Origin: Pseudomonas entomophila L48
GTDB lineage: Bacteria; Pseudomonadota; Gammaproteobacteria; Pseudomonadales; Pseudomonadaceae
Length of the DNA: 64,000 nt
Assembly (NCBI RefSeq): GCF_000026105.1
Contig: NC_008027.1
Span: 5,352,501 to 5,416,500, forward strand
Direction of reading: 5' to 3'
The position numbers and the translations under genes were made by a program. Shown here in pieces: positions 8,710-19,284 of this stretch. The notes under the pieces are model-generated. The model had not been told where the DNA came from and did no database searches. It saw nothing but the letters and a program-made list of their open reading frames with translations. How positions within the stretch are numbered: position 1 is the stretch's first letter; every line of letters begins with the position of its first letter.

Positions 8710-9183
8710 CTAATTGGCCGCTGATTGCAGTTCGGCGTCACGCACCAACCGTTCCAACCCCGCCAGGTCCGGCACCCGTGCCACCTGCTCGCCCACCTGC
8801 ACCGCCGCCAGCTCGAACTCGGCCAGCGGCACATCCACGTAGTTGAGCTGGCTGTCGAGCTTGCACGAGCGCGGAATTCCCTGCAGCAGCATCGCCAGGT
8901 AGCGTAGCCCGGTGTCACCCAGGGCATTGAGCACGACGATCCGCGCCCGCTCGCCAGACGGGGTATGACCGCCACAGGCCATCTCGAAGCCGATCAGTGG
9001 CAGGCGCTGCTGGCGCCAGTCGACCCAACCCAGGTGCCAGGCCGGCTCGCCGGCCTCGCAGGCGATGGCAGGGTGGCCGATCAGTTCGGCCACCGCGACG
9101 TTGGGCAACACCAGCGTCCGGTCGCCCAGGGGCAGCAACAGCCCGGTCAGGCTGCTGCGCTGGCCGGCGATGTGGTCAAGCAT
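8710..9183 (-). CDS. chpC: CheW-like coupling protein ChpC of the Chp chemosensory system
   Basis: Single CheW domain, 157 residues, acting as a coupling protein between receptor and the ChpA kinase at the membrane. The CheW pattern is seen in VLPNVAVAELIG, WHLGWVDWRQQRLPLIGFE and the later VPLAEFELAAVQVG. Its start overlaps the chpA stop by 8 bases, so translation is coupled to chpA. In P. aeruginosa chpC is separated from chpA by the methylesterase gene chpB; here chpB is absent. The assignment rests on position plus the CheW domain. Confidence 0.85.
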   Translation of the reverse strand: MLDHIAGQRSSLTGLLLPLGDRTLVLPNVAVAELIGHPAIACEAGEPAWHLGWVDWRQQRLPLIGFEMACGGHTPSGERARIVVLNALGDTGLRYLAMLLQGIPRSCKLDSQLNYVDVPLAEFELAAVQVGEQVARVPDLAGLERLVRDAELQSAAN

Positions 9184-12100
9184 GGTTCTGGCTCCAATGG
9201 GCGATGCTCTGCAACAGCACCGATTCCTGGTAAGGCTTGCCCAGGTACTCGTTGACGCCGATGGCCATCGCGCGCTCGCGGTGCTTCTGCCCGGTGCGCG
9301 AGGTGATCATGATGATCGGCAACTGCTTGAGGCGTTCGTCGCGGCGAATGCGGGTGGCCACCTCGAAACCATCCATGCGCGGCATCTCGATGTCCAGCAG
9401 CAACACGTCCGGGCGATGCTCCTCGAGCAGGGCCATGGCATCGACACCATCCTTGGCGGTCAGCACGCTGATGCCATGGCGTTCGAGCAGGCGGCTGGTG
9501 ACCTTGCGCACGGTCACCGAGTCGTCCACCACCATCACCAGCAGCGGCCGCCGTTGCGTCGGCCCGACCAGCCCACGCTGGCTGCCCGCCGCACCCGGCA
9601 GACGTGCCAGGCGCCGCTGCTGGCCACGCAGCTGGCCGAGCAAGTCGAGAATCAGCACCACCCGGCCATCGCCAAGCAACGTCGCGCCCGACAACCCAGG
9701 CACGGCGGCGAACTGTGGCCCCAGGCTCTTGACCACGATCTCGCGGCTGGGTGACAGGTTGTCGACCTGGATGGCGAACGACTGTTCGTGGGAATGGGTG
9801 AGCAGCACCGGCAATGGCACGCTCTGGCCCAGCAGGCTGGGCTGCCCGCTGCCCTGTACCAGCTCGCCCAGGTAGCGCAGCGCATAGTCGTGACCGGCAT
9901 AGCTGTAGCGCGGCGGGTCGAGCCGATAGCAGGCCTCCAGCTCGGCGGGCGGCACCCGGACGATACCTTCGATTGTGTTCAGCGGGATGGCGTACTGCTC
10001 TTCCCCCAGGTGCACCATCAGCGCCCGGTTCATCGACACGGTGAACGGCAGGCGGATCAGGAAGCGCGCGCCCTTGCCAGGGCTGGACTCGATGCTCATG
10101 GAGCCACCCAGCTGCTTGACCTCTTCATGGACCACATCCATGCCCAGGCCACGCCCGGAGATCTGAGTGATCTTCTCTGCCGTGGAGAACCCCGGGCGCA
10201 GGATGAATTGCAGGATCTCGTGGTCACTCAGACGCGCCTGCGGGTCGAGCAGCCCACGCTTGATGGCTTTGTTGCGCACCGCGTCCAACGGCACGCCGGC
10301 ACCGTCGTCGCTCATCTCGATGACGATGTCGGCGCCCTCGTGCAACAGGTTCAGGTGGATGGTGCCCAGCTCCGGCTTGCCGGCGGCCAGGCGGGATTCG
10401 CGGGTTTCAAGACCGTGGTCGACAGCGTTGCGCAGCATATGCTCCAGCGGCGCAACCATGCGTTCGAGCACGCTACGGTCCAGCTCGCCCTCGGCGTTGC
10501 CGACCACCAGTTCGACCTGCTTGCCCAACTCGCTGGCCACCTGCCGCACCACCCGTTGCAAACGCGGTACCAGGCGTTCGAACGGCACCATCAACGTGGC
10601 GGTCAGGCCTTCCTGCAACTGGCTGTTGACCCGCGCCTGCTGCTGCAGAAGGCTGTGCGCCTCCTGGGCGCGCTGCATCAAGGTTTCCTTCAGGTCGAGC
10701 AGGTCGGAGGCCGACTCGAACAGGGCCCGGGACAACTGCTGCAACTGTGAATGGCGGTCCATCTCCAGCGGGTCGAAGTCGTCGTAGGCATCGCCTTCGA
10801 ACTGTTGCCGGCTGGAGATCCGCCCTTGGGTTTCGATGTCCAGGCGCAGCAGCTGGTCGCGCATGCGCTCCAGCGTGGTTTCCATCTCGTTCAGGGCGAA
10901 CTGGGCGTCGTTGACCTGTTGTTCGATCCGCCCGCGGATCACCGAATGCTCGCCGGCCAGGTTGCCCAGATCGTCGAGCAGTTCGGCGTCGACCTTGACC
11001 ATGTCCCCCGCGGCTCTCTCGGGAGCGGCGGTCGGTGTATCGACCGGGGCGACCTCGCCCTGGGCCTGGCCAGCCGCGCTGTCGGTGAGGGCGGCGCTGG
11101 AGAAGTTGCGGATGTAGTCGATCAGCGCCGTGGCGGCGTGCAGCGGCTGGCCCAGGCGTACCGCGTCGAGCATGTGCGCCAGGCGGTCGTGGCAGTTCTG
11201 CAGCAGGCTGAACAGCGCCGGGGTCGACGGCAGGCGCCCGGCAGCCAGCAGCTCGTAGAGAAACTCCAGTTCATGGGCGAGGTCGCCGATGGCCGCGATC
11301 TCCACCATCCGTGCACCGCCCTTGAGCGTGTGCAGGTCGCGCAACAGGTTCTCCACTTCGACCGTGTTGCGCGGGTCGGCCTGCCAGAGGGCCAGCGATT
11401 GCGCGGCGCTCTCGACGATGTCGGAGCTTTCTTCGAGGAAGACCTCCAGCAGCTCCTTGTCGCCTGCGGCCTCGTGTTGTTCCTCGAACTGTTCTGCCTG
11501 GCCCGGTGGCGGCGTGGTATGGCGGAACTCGCGCAATTCGCCGAGTAGCGCCACCGCCGAGGCGGGCACCTGGCCCTGCTGAACGCTGTGCAGCATCCCG
11601 GCCAGCGCGCCGTGGCTGCGTGCGAGCAGGTCGAACAATGCCGCGCTGGCACCCAGGCGGCGGTCAACCAGGCCTTCGTAGAGCAGCGCCAGCTCCTGGG
11701 CAAGGAGCTCCACCGCGCCGATGGCGGCCATCTGTGCCCCGCCCTTGAGCGTCAGCACATCGTGCTGCAGGGCCGACAGCACGGAGAGGCTGTCCGGATC
11801 GGCCTTCCACTGCTGCAAGGCCTGGTCGGCGCTGTCGAGGATGTCTCGCGCCTCTTCCAGGAACAGCTCGACCACCGCAGGGTCCGGCAGTGCGCCTGAA
11901 CCCGGGAGCGGCGTCACTCGGTCGGCGCCAACCACCCCCATGGCATCCGGGTCGAGCGCGTCATCCAACAGGCCGCGCAATGCCGCCAAGCTCTCCGGAC
12001 GGGCATCCAGGTCTTGCCCGGCGGCAATCTCATCGAGCATGTCGAGCAGCGCCTCATGGGCCTGCTGTGCCACGGCGAACAACCGTGGCGTGACCGCCAG

Positions 12101-14473
12101 GCTGCCCTCCTCCACCGCGCCGTACAGGTCGAGCAGCCCTTCGCAGATCTCATCCACCTGCCACAGCTCGGCCTGATGGGCGCTGTGGCCAAGGGTGGTC
12201 AAGTCATCCAGCAAGGTCTCCAGTGGCTGGCGCTCGCCTGGGTGCGCCTGCCAATGCATCAGCAGCGACTCGGCATCGAGCAGGATGTCCATGCCCTGGG
12301 CCAGGAAAGTGCTGATCAACTGCGGGTCGCGGCGGCTGCGCCGCGGCTGATGCGGGTCGTCCTGATGCTGCGCCAGGCGGTTGTCGACAGCCTGGCCGAC
12401 CTGCTCGATCAACGATGCGGCGCCGGGAATGGCGGCCAGCGGCGTGCTGCCCAGCTGGGCCAGGCCCAGGTGGAACAGGGCTCGGGCTGCCTCAAGCAGC
12501 TCTATTTCGGCCAGCTGCAGCGATATCTGGTGCCCCTTGTACTCACGCACCAGACGGTCAAGCGCGGTGGCCAGCTCCGCCACCGGCATCACCCCGGCCA
12601 TGGCGGCGCTGCCCTTGAGCGTGTGCAAGGCGCGCTGCAGGCTGTCGCTGACCGCGGTGCCCTGCGCATCGGCGCCTTGCAGGAAAGTATCGAGCCCGGC
12701 CAGATGGCCCAGGGCCTCGTTGCGGAAGATCTCCAGCAGGTGCGGGTCGAGCCCGTCGATGCTGGCGCTGGCCGGCGTATCGTTGAGTGCCAGCGCATGC
12801 AGGTGGCTCGCCAGCTGTTCGATCTCGGCCGAAGGCGGCAACTGGCTGGCAGCGAAATCGGCCAGCAGGTCGGGCAGGCGCACGAACACCTGCTGCAACG
12901 CCACCAACCCTTCCGGGCTGAGCACGATGCGCCCTTCCAGCACCCGGTTGAGCAGGTGCTCGGCGCCCCAGGCCAGCTCCGCCACGGCTTCGGCATGGAC
13001 CATGCGCCCACTGCCTTTTAGCGTGTGCAAGGCCCGGCGCACTTCGACCAACGGCTCGCGCAGGCTGTTGTCCGCCCGCCAGCGCAACCAGTGGCGCTCG
13101 ATCTCCGGCAGCAGTTCGGCGGCTTCCTCAAGAAACACTTCGCGCAACTCATCGTCGATGCCATCGATGGACTGCCCGGCATCGACTCGCTGGCATTGCA
13201 CACCCAGGGCGGCCAGGCTGGCATGGGCCATGTCGATGAAACGCTGGGCGTCGGCCAACGGGTCGGCCACCCGCCATTGCAGGTAGGCCTCGCCGGCGCT
13301 GAGGGCGTCGGCCAGGTGCGCCAGCTCGTCGGGCAGGGGCTCCTCCTCGAGGTGCACCAGCCAGCCCTGGACATACCCGGCACAGCCGGCGAACACCTCG
13401 GCGGCCGCAGGCAGCGCCAGCATCGCCAGGGCACCGCGCACTTGGTGCAACAGCCCGGGCAGAGCCTGCAGGCGCTGGCGCGACCAGTCAGACTCCAGAC
13501 AGTCGCCGATCAGGTCCTTGGCCTGTTGCAGTACGTTGAGCGCTTCACTGAGTACCAGCTGGCGAATCTCCGCAAGGTCCGAGCCTGGCAAGTTGCCCGG
13601 CGCGGTCTCCTCCAGCGGCCCCACCATGCCATTGAGGGTCGCTTCCACGTAGAGCAGCGCGCCAGCCACGTCCATCAGCACCGCTTCGTCCACGCCATCG
13701 TCTCGCTCGACCACGGCCTGCAACGCCAGCACCTGGTCGATGATCACCCGGCGTGGTTGCTGGAAGCCCAGCACCGACAGGGTATCGGCCACATGCCGTA
13801 ACGGCGCCAGCAGGTGCTCCAGAGGCTCGCGAGGCTGTCGCTCGCCACTGACGAACGGGTCGAGGCGCTCCTTGATGCGCATCAGGTCGTCGCACAGCGC
13901 CATCACCACCGAACGCAGTGCGTCGCGACCGGAGCCGGCCTGCATGTGCTCCCGCCAGTTACCCAGCGACAGGTCGAGGTTGGCCAGGTCTTCGGCACCC
14001 GCCAGGCGCTGGCCGAGTTCGCCCAGCAGGCTACCTTGGGCCAGGGGCTCGGCGCCCCGGCAGACACGCAACTGGTTGAGCAGCGGCATCACCACCAACG
14101 GCAGGTCGTGCCGCGCGCCCCGCAAGCGGTCGAGGTACGGGGGCAACTGCTCCAGGCCGCGGAACAACGCGCCCAGGCAATCGCCACGGGGGCTGACCTG
14201 GCCCTCGGCCATGGCCCGCCCGAGCAGTTCCAGCTCTTCGGCCAGGCGCGCGGCACCCGGCAGTTCGAGCACCCGCAGGCAGTTGTGCACCTGGTGCAGG
14301 TTGTCGACGAAGAACGCGAGGATCGACAGGTCCTCGGGCATGCCGGTAAAGCGCTCCAGGGCCTGGCGCGCCTGGCCCAGGCAATCGAGGATCGGCGCCT
14401 TGGTCCAGGCCAGGGCGACGGTGTCGTGCCGCGCGCCGCCGAGCATGCCGGCCATCACACTCGCCCCTTTCAT
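9176..14473 (-). CDS. chpA: hybrid chemosensory histidine kinase ChpA (CheA-like, multiple Hpt domains, C-terminal receiver)
   Basis: Kinase of the type IV pilus/twitching chemosensory pathway that phosphorylates the PilG and PilH receivers. In order over 1765 residues: two degenerate Hpt-like segments near residues 60 and 343 without a TLKG core; canonical Hpt sites HTLKGS at H483 and H617; a site with Thr in place of His (LTTLGHSA, T759); a site with Leu in place of His (VLTLKGGA, L907); and a canonical HTLKGGA at H1048. Then follow a dimerisation region, the ATP-binding domain ([30 protein letters not shown], about 1340-1475), a CheW-like domain (about 1480-1610) and a receiver with D1694 and K1746. 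It overlaps pilJ (ATGA) and chpC. It is shorter than my recollection of the P. aeruginosa protein, which carries more phosphotransfer domains. Confidence 0.93.
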   Translation of the reverse strand: MKGASVMAGMLGGARHDTVALAWTKAPILDCLGQARQALERFTGMPEDLSILAFFVDNLHQVHNCLRVLELPGAARLAEELELLGRAMAEGQVSPRGDCLGALFRGLEQLPPYLDRLRGARHDLPLVVMPLLNQLRVCRGAEPLAQGSLLGELGQRLAGAEDLANLDLSLGNWREHMQAGSGRDALRSVVMALCDDLMRIKERLDPFVSGERQPREPLEHLLAPLRHVADTLSVLGFQQPRRVIIDQVLALQAVVERDDGVDEAVLMDVAGALLYVEATLNGMVGPLEETAPGNLPGSDLAEIRQLVLSEALNVLQQAKDLIGDCLESDWSRQRLQALPGLLHQVRGALAMLALPAAAEVFAGCAGYVQGWLVHLEEEPLPDELAHLADALSAGEAYLQWRVADPLADAQRFIDMAHASLAALGVQCQRVDAGQSIDGIDDELREVFLEEAAELLPEIERHWLRWRADNSLREPLVEVRRALHTLKGSGRMVHAEAVAELAWGAEHLLNRVLEGRIVLSPEGLVALQQVFVRLPDLLADFAASQLPPSAEIEQLASHLHALALNDTPASASIDGLDPHLLEIFRNEALGHLAGLDTFLQGADAQGTAVSDSLQRALHTLKGSAAMAGVMPVAELATALDRLVREYKGHQISLQLAEIELLEAARALFHLGLAQLGSTPLAAIPGAASLIEQVGQAVDNRLAQHQDDPHQPRRSRRDPQLISTFLAQGMDILLDAESLLMHWQAHPGERQPLETLLDDLTTLGHSAHQAELWQVDEICEGLLDLYGAVEEGSLAVTPRLFAVAQQAHEALLDMLDEIAAGQDLDARPESLAALRGLLDDALDPDAMGVVGADRVTPLPGSGALPDPAVVELFLEEARDILDSADQALQQWKADPDSLSVLSALQHDVLTLKGGAQMAAIGAVELLAQELALLYEGLVDRRLGASAALFDLLARSHGALAGMLHSVQQGQVPASAVALLGELREFRHTTPPPGQAEQFEEQHEAAGDKELLEVFLEESSDIVESAAQSLALWQADPRNTVEVENLLRDLHTLKGGARMVEIAAIGDLAHELEFLYELLAAGRLPSTPALFSLLQNCHDRLAHMLDAVRLGQPLHAATALIDYIRNFSSAALTDSAAGQAQGEVAPVDTPTAAPERAAGDMVKVDAELLDDLGNLAGEHSVIRGRIEQQVNDAQFALNEMETTLERMRDQLLRLDIETQGRISSRQQFEGDAYDDFDPLEMDRHSQLQQLSRALFESASDLLDLKETLMQRAQEAHSLLQQQARVNSQLQEGLTATLMVPFERLVPRLQRVVRQVASELGKQVELVVGNAEGELDRSVLERMVAPLEHMLRNAVDHGLETRESRLAAGKPELGTIHLNLLHEGADIVIEMSDDGAGVPLDAVRNKAIKRGLLDPQARLSDHEILQFILRPGFSTAEKITQISGRGLGMDVVHEEVKQLGGSMSIESSPGKGARFLIRLPFTVSMNRALMVHLGEEQYAIPLNTIEGIVRVPPAELEACYRLDPPRYSYAGHDYALRYLGELVQGSGQPSLLGQSVPLPVLLTHSHEQSFAIQVDNLSPSREIVVKSLGPQFAAVPGLSGATLLGDGRVVLILDLLGQLRGQQRRLARLPGAAGSQRGLVGPTQRRPLLVMVVDDSVTVRKVTSRLLERHGISVLTAKDGVDAMALLEEHRPDVLLLDIEMPRMDGFEVATRIRRDERLKQLPIIMITSRTGQKHRERAMAIGVNEYLGKPYQESVLLQSIAHWSQNHA

Positions 14474-16545
14474 TGACGCTCGACCGGTTTGGGCAGGGTG
14501 AAGCCGGACACCGAGCGGCGCATCTCGCTGGCCATGCGCGCCAGGTGACGGATGCTGTCGGCGGTGGCGCCGGAGCCGGCCGAGGTCTGCGCAGTGATCT
14601 GCTGGATCACCGCCATGGTGTGGGAGATCTGCCCGGCGGACGAGGTCTGCAACTGGGCCGCATCGGAGATGCTGTGGATCAGGTCGGCCAGGGTCTGCGA
14701 TACCCCCTCGATCTCGGCCAGGGCCACGCCCGCGTCCTGGGCCAGGCGCGCGCCGCGCACCACTTCAGCGGTGGTCTGCTCCATGGAGATCACCGCTTCG
14801 TTGGTGTCGGCCTGGATGGTGCGCACCAGCGCCTCGATCTGGCGGGTGGCCGAGGACGAACGCTCGGCCAGGCGCTGCACCTCGTCGGCGACCACGGCGA
14901 AGCCGCGCCCGGCCTCGCCGGCCAGCGAGGCCTGGATAGCGGCGTTGAGGGCCAGGATGTTGGTCTGCTCGGCAATGTCGTCGATCAGGCTGACGATGTC
15001 GCCGATCTCCTGGGAGGACTCACCCAGGCGCTTGATCCGCTTGGCGGTGTCCTGGATCTGTTCGCGGATGTTGTCCATACCGTGGATGGTGTTGTGCACC
15101 ACCTCGTTGCCCTTGTTGGCGATGGCCACCGAACGCTCGGCAACCTTGGCCGACTCGTAGGCATGGGCCGACACCCGGTCGATCGACTCGACCATGTCGC
15201 CCACCGCCTCCGACGCCTCGCTGATCTGCTCGGCCTGGTGCTCCGAGGCCTTGGCCAGCTGGCGCGCGGTGTTCTGCGTGTCCTGCACCGCCGCGGCGAC
15301 CTGCTCGGCGCTGTGGTTGATGGTGGCCACCAGGTCACGCAGCTGGTCGACCGAATAGTTGATCGAGTCGGCGATGGCGCCGGTGAAGTCTTCGGTGACC
15401 GACACGGTGACGGTCAGGTCGCCGTCGGCCAGCTCCTCGATCTCGTCGAGCAGGCGCATGATCGCCTGCTGGTTGCGCTCGTTCTTCTCGGCGGTTTCGC
15501 GCAACTGGCGGCTGGTGGCGCGCACCATCACCAGGCCGATCAGGATGATCGAGGCCAGCGCCAGCAGGCCGAGCACATAGCCGCCGACGGTGTCGAGGGT
15601 GCGCCCGCCGGCCAGGTTCTCGAAGCCGTTGGCCAGGTGCGAGGCTTCGTCGAGCAGCGTCTGCGACAGGCTGAAGATGTTGCCTGCGGCCTCGCGCACA
15701 CGGAACAGCTCGGGCGAGGTCTCGAGGATCTCGTCCACCGAGCCTGCGACGAACTGGAACAGCTCGGCGATCTCGGCCAAGCGTGCGCGGGCATCGGCGT
15801 CTTCGACCCGGGTCACCTGGATCGCCGGGTTGCCGGCGAGCATGCCTTCGAGCACCTGGCCGAAACGGCTGGCATCGCGGCCGAAGGCATCGGCCGCCTG
15901 GACCGAGGTATCGTCGCCGGCCAGCACGGTATTGACCGAGCCCAGAATCCGTTCGGCGAGCAGCAACTGGCGCTGGGCCACCGCCACCTGGTTGGCCGGG
16001 GCGCCGCTCTGCAGCAGGATCTCCACCACCTTTTCGTATTCGACCTGCAATTGCGGCACGGTCTCGGCCAGCGTGGCCGCGACCTGGTGCAGCGACAGCA
16101 CGGTCTGCTCGCTGGCGAGGATGGTATCGGTGTTCTTGCGCAGGTTTTCCCAGTCCTGGCGCACCGCGTCCATTTCATCGCGCACCTTCACCGGCGCGGG
16201 CGGCAGCCCAGTGGCCTTGTCGCCCTCGCGCAGGTAGCTCCAGCGGCGCTCGAAGTCGTTGCGCGCATCGCTGAGCAGCTTGAACGCCAGTGCCTTGCCC
16301 GCCGCCGCCTCGGTGGCGTTCTTGGCGATGCGCTGCGACAGCACCCGCAGCTCGCCGGCATGGCCGATGTACTGCTTGTCGTGGTTGGCCTGGGTGTTGA
16401 GGTAGGCGAAATTGGCGAACAGCAGGACGATCGACAGGATCAGCACCACGAACAGCACGGTGATCTGCGCGGTGCTGCGTGGTCGCTGGGCCACGGCGGC
16501 CGGGGAAACGGCCGGCGCGACGACGGTGGGGCCGGGCTTGTTCAC
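14470..16545 (-). CDS. pilJ: chemoreceptor PilJ of the type IV pilus Chp system
   Basis: Methyl-accepting chemotaxis-type receptor (691 residues) feeding the ChpA kinase. A cytoplasmic N-terminus leads into a membrane helix at about 26-48, a long all-helical periplasmic region (about 50-318) of the tandem PilJ type, a second helix at about 319-343, a HAMP region, and the cytoplasmic signalling rod with its tip ([34 protein letters not shown], quoted only to identify the hairpin). Lies between pilI (12-base gap) and chpA (ATGA overlap). The methyltransferase gene pilK found next in P. aeruginosa is missing, so how this receptor adapts is unclear. Confidence 0.93.
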   Translation of the reverse strand: MNKPGPTVVAPAVSPAAVAQRPRSTAQITVLFVVLILSIVLLFANFAYLNTQANHDKQYIGHAGELRVLSQRIAKNATEAAAGKALAFKLLSDARNDFERRWSYLREGDKATGLPPAPVKVRDEMDAVRQDWENLRKNTDTILASEQTVLSLHQVAATLAETVPQLQVEYEKVVEILLQSGAPANQVAVAQRQLLLAERILGSVNTVLAGDDTSVQAADAFGRDASRFGQVLEGMLAGNPAIQVTRVEDADARARLAEIAELFQFVAGSVDEILETSPELFRVREAAGNIFSLSQTLLDEASHLANGFENLAGGRTLDTVGGYVLGLLALASIILIGLVMVRATSRQLRETAEKNERNQQAIMRLLDEIEELADGDLTVTVSVTEDFTGAIADSINYSVDQLRDLVATINHSAEQVAAAVQDTQNTARQLAKASEHQAEQISEASEAVGDMVESIDRVSAHAYESAKVAERSVAIANKGNEVVHNTIHGMDNIREQIQDTAKRIKRLGESSQEIGDIVSLIDDIAEQTNILALNAAIQASLAGEAGRGFAVVADEVQRLAERSSSATRQIEALVRTIQADTNEAVISMEQTTAEVVRGARLAQDAGVALAEIEGVSQTLADLIHSISDAAQLQTSSAGQISHTMAVIQQITAQTSAGSGATADSIRHLARMASEMRRSVSGFTLPKPVERQ

Positions 16546-16557
16546 GTCGAAAATCCT

Positions 16558-17115
16558 CTACAACGCCACATCGAGAAAACCCGGGGCCTGGGCCAGGGCG
16601 AAAGGGCTGAAGATTGCCCAGTTGCGTTCACGGGGGAAATACCCCTGCACGAAAGGCGCGGCCGCGCGGATCAGCGGCTGCGGCGGTGACAGTTCCAGGC
16701 TGCTGAGGGCAAAGTGCTGCAGGCCCACCACCTCGTCCACCAGCAGGCCGGCGAACAGCTCCTCGTGGTCCAGCACCAGTACGCGCCGCTGCTTGCCGGC
16801 AGCGGCGGCCGGGCCCAGGCCGAAAAAGGCGCACAGGTCCATCAGCGGCAGCAGACGCCCACGCAGGTTGGCCACCCCGCGCACCCAGGGCTGGACCCCC
16901 GGAACCCGGCTGCTGCGGGGTTCGCGCAGCACCTCGGCGACCTCGCCCATGGGGGCGACGAACCACTGCCCGGCAATGCGAAAGCCGATGCCGCTCCACT
17001 GCTGCAGACGCGTGTCCTGAGGCGGCTGGTCGGCGACCAGCAGGCGGCAACGGCGGTCGATGTCCAGCAACAGCTCGAAGGCGGTCAGCGACGCGCCCTG
17101 AGGCCGGGTGGTCAA
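16558..17115 (-). CDS. pilI: CheW-like coupling protein PilI
   Basis: Second CheW-type adaptor of the Chp system, 185 residues, coupling PilJ to ChpA. The CheW core is visible as WFVAPMGEVAEVLRE, PWVRGVANLRGRLLPLMDL and HEELFAGLLVDEVVGLQHF. The best-supported start is a TTG at 17115 that overlaps the pilH stop (TTGA), implying translational coupling; no ATG lies nearby in frame before the conserved region. Followed closely by pilJ. Confidence 0.9.
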   Translation of the reverse strand: MTTRPQGASLTAFELLLDIDRRCRLLVADQPPQDTRLQQWSGIGFRIAGQWFVAPMGEVAEVLREPRSSRVPGVQPWVRGVANLRGRLLPLMDLCAFFGLGPAAAAGKQRRVLVLDHEELFAGLLVDEVVGLQHFALSSLELSPPQPLIRAAAPFVQGYFPRERNWAIFSPFALAQAPGFLDVAL

Positions 17116-17477
17116 GCGCCGAGCACTTCTTTCAATTTGGCGATAAGCGCGTCTTCTTCCACCGGCTTGGTCAGAAAGTCACGGGCGCCCTGGCGCTGGG
17201 CCCAGATACGGTCGGTTTCCTGGTCCTTCGCGGTGATGACCAGCACTGGGATGGCCTTGGTCGCCGGATCCTTGGCCAACTGGCGGGTCGCCTGGAAGCC
17301 GTTGAGGATCGGCATGACGATGTCCATCAGGACGACGTCCGGTTTCTCCTGACGCGCCAGGGCCACGCCATTGGCACCATTTTCGGCCTTGAGAACTTGA
17401 TGGCCGTTTTTTTCCAGTATCGCGGTCAGCTTGTACAACTCTGTCGGCGAATCGTCGACAATCAAAACTCGGGCCAT
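17112..17477 (-). CDS. pilH: response regulator PilH (single receiver domain)
   Basis: CheY-like stand-alone receiver, 121 residues. Acidic pair D8/D9, phospho-acceptor D52 (VVLMDIVMP), T82 and K104 (FLTKPVEE) are all in place, so it should be phosphorylated by ChpA. In P. aeruginosa PilH opposes or tunes PilG in pilus retraction control. No output domain is present. Lies 47 bases after pilG and overlaps pilI. Confidence 0.93.
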   Translation of the reverse strand: MARVLIVDDSPTELYKLTAILEKNGHQVLKAENGANGVALARQEKPDVVLMDIVMPILNGFQATRQLAKDPATKAIPVLVITAKDQETDRIWAQRQGARDFLTKPVEEDALIAKLKEVLGA

Positions 17478-17524
17478 GCTGTTTCCCCATGAGGAAAGTG
17501 AACCCCCCGCCGGTGTTGGCGGCG

Positions 17525-17926
17525 TCAGGGTGCGGGTTGGTCTTGCACGGCGAAACCGGGCACATGGGCGCGGATCGCGTCGAGCAGTTCTTCCTTGCTG
17601 AACGGTTTGGTAAGGAACTGGTCGGAACCGACCACCCGGCCGCGGGCCTTGTCGAACAGGCCGTCGCGGGATGAGAGCAGAATCACCGGGGTGTCCTTGA
17701 ATTCGCTGTTGTGCTTGATTACCGCGCAGGTCTGGTAGCCATCCAGGCGCGGCATGAGCACGTCGACGAAGATGATCCGCGGCTTGTGATCGATGATCTT
17801 CGCCAGGGCGTCGAAACCATCGCTGGCGGTGATCACCTCGCAGCCCGCCTCGCCAAGCAACATCTGCGCGGTGCGGCGGATCGTGCGGGAGTCGTCGATC
17901 ACCATCACCTTCAGGGGTTGTTCCAT
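17525..17926 (-). CDS. pilG: response regulator PilG (single receiver domain)
   Basis: CheY-like receiver, 133 residues, first gene of the pil-chp unit. The start MEQPLKVMVIDD is the family start; a longer frame reaching into the upstream repeat is not plausible. Phospho-acceptor context is IIFVDVLMPRLDGY and the conserved lysine is in FLTKPFSKEE. In P. aeruginosa PilG promotes pilus extension and cAMP signalling. Only a weak ribosome site precedes the ATG. Confidence 0.93.
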   Translation of the reverse strand: MEQPLKVMVIDDSRTIRRTAQMLLGEAGCEVITASDGFDALAKIIDHKPRIIFVDVLMPRLDGYQTCAVIKHNSEFKDTPVILLSSRDGLFDKARGRVVGSDQFLTKPFSKEELLDAIRAHVPGFAVQDQPAP

Positions 17927-18239
17927 AGTTGCTCTACCATCGTTGCTGGGGCCGAAATCCTGGGGCCGCTTCGCGCCCCATCGCGACGCAAGGCCGCTCC
18001 CACCTGTCTGTGCCATTCAACGATATTCTGTCCAACGCAAAACCTCTGTGGGAGCGGCCTTGCGTCGCGATGGGCTGCACAGCAGCCCCAAGTCCGCAGG
18101 CCGCATGCCTGGCCTTTTTAACACAGTCCCGATGGCCATTCCATCCGCCAGCCCCTTGACCGCGGGCGCGCCCGGCGCCACCCTGAGCCACTTTTCTTTT
18201 CGTGCCATCGCGGCCACCGCCGCCAAGAGGAATTACCCC
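17927..18239. other. divergent intergenic region pilG / gshB
   Basis: 313 bases without a gene. About 130 bases are a family B repeat pair (see 17961-18091). The remainder, about 150 bases ahead of gshB, must hold the gshB promoter; the pilG promoter must lie within or beyond the repeat. I see no clear -35/-10 pair or operator. Confidence 0.7.
17961..18091. repeat. REP-like inverted pair, family B
   Basis: Arms CATCGCGACGCAAGGCCGCT... and its complement, flanked outside by GGGGCCGCTTCGCGCCCC and GGGCTGCACAGCAGCCCC hairpins. The spacer is about 43 bases and AT-richer. It lies immediately upstream of pilG, between divergent genes. Confidence 0.9.
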
Positions 18240-19193
18240 ATGAGCGTTCGCCTCGGGATTGTCATGGACCCCATCGCGTCCATCTCCTATAAAAAGGACA
18301 GCTCGCTGGCCATGCTGCTGGCCGCCCAGGCCCGCGGCTGGAGCCTGTTCTACATGGAGCAGCGCGACCTGTACCAGGGCGAAGGCAAGGCCCGAGCACG
18401 GATGCGCCCGCTGAAGGTGTTCGCCGACCCGGCGCGCTGGTTCGAGCTGGGCGAGGAGCAGGACAACCTGCTGGGCGATCTGGACGTGATCCTGATGCGC
18501 AAGGACCCGCCCTTCGACATGGAGTTCGTCTACAGCACCTACCTGCTGGAGCAGGCCGAAACAGACGGCACGCTGGTGGTCAACCGCCCGCAGAGCCTGC
18601 GCGACTGCAACGAGAAGCTGTTCGCCACCTTGTTCCCGCAGTGCACGCCGCCTACCCTGGTCAGCCGCCGCCCGGATATCATCCGCGCATTCGCCGCCCA
18701 GCATGGAGACGTGATCCTCAAGCCGCTGGACGGCATGGGCGGCACCTCGATCTTCCGCCACCGGGTCGGTGACCCCAACCTGTCGGTGATCCTCGAAACG
18801 CTGACCGCGCTGGGCGCCCAGCAGATCATGGCCCAGGCCTACCTGCCGGCGATCAAGGACGGCGACAAACGCATCCTGATGATCGACGGTGAGCCGGTGG
18901 ACTACTGCCTGGCGCGCATTCCGGCCAGCGGCGAGACCCGCGGCAACCTGGCCGCGGGCGGTCGTGGCGAAGCCCGCCCGCTGAGCGAGCGCGACCGCTG
19001 GATCGCCGCCCAGGTCGGCCCGACCCTGCGGGCGAAGGGCCTGCTGTTCGTCGGCCTCGACGTGATCGGCGAGCACCTCACCGAAATCAACGTCACCAGC
19101 CCGACCTGCATCCGCGAGATCGACGCCGCCTACAACACCGACATTGGCGCCAAGCTGATGGACGCCATTGATCGCCAGCTGAAGGCGCGCTGA
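18240..19193 (+). CDS. gshB: glutathione synthetase
   Basis: ATP-grasp ligase joining gamma-glutamylcysteine and glycine to make glutathione in the cytoplasm. The 317-residue length is standard. Characteristic segments are RLGIVMDPIASI at the N-terminus, VILKPLDGMGGTSIF of the ATP-grasp fold and EINVTSPTCIREI near the C-terminus. ATG at 18240 follows AGAGGAATTACCCC. Located next to the pil-chp cluster and tonB3 as in other pseudomonads, without an evident functional link. Confidence 0.96.
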   Translation: MSVRLGIVMDPIASISYKKDSSLAMLLAAQARGWSLFYMEQRDLYQGEGKARARMRPLKVFADPARWFELGEEQDNLLGDLDVILMRKDPPFDMEFVYSTYLLEQAETDGTLVVNRPQSLRDCNEKLFATLFPQCTPPTLVSRRPDIIRAFAAQHGDVILKPLDGMGGTSIFRHRVGDPNLSVILETLTALGAQQIMAQAYLPAIKDGDKRILMIDGEPVDYCLARIPASGETRGNLAAGGRGEARPLSERDRWIAAQVGPTLRAKGLLFVGLDVIGEHLTEINVTSPTCIREIDAAYNTDIGAKLMDAIDRQLKAR

Positions 19194-19284
19194 CCGCCGA
19201 CACGTGGCAAACACGCGCAGTGGGGTATGATGCCGGTCCTTTTCACCCGACCTGCTGCCCCGCTTCGCGATTGCTGGATACCAG

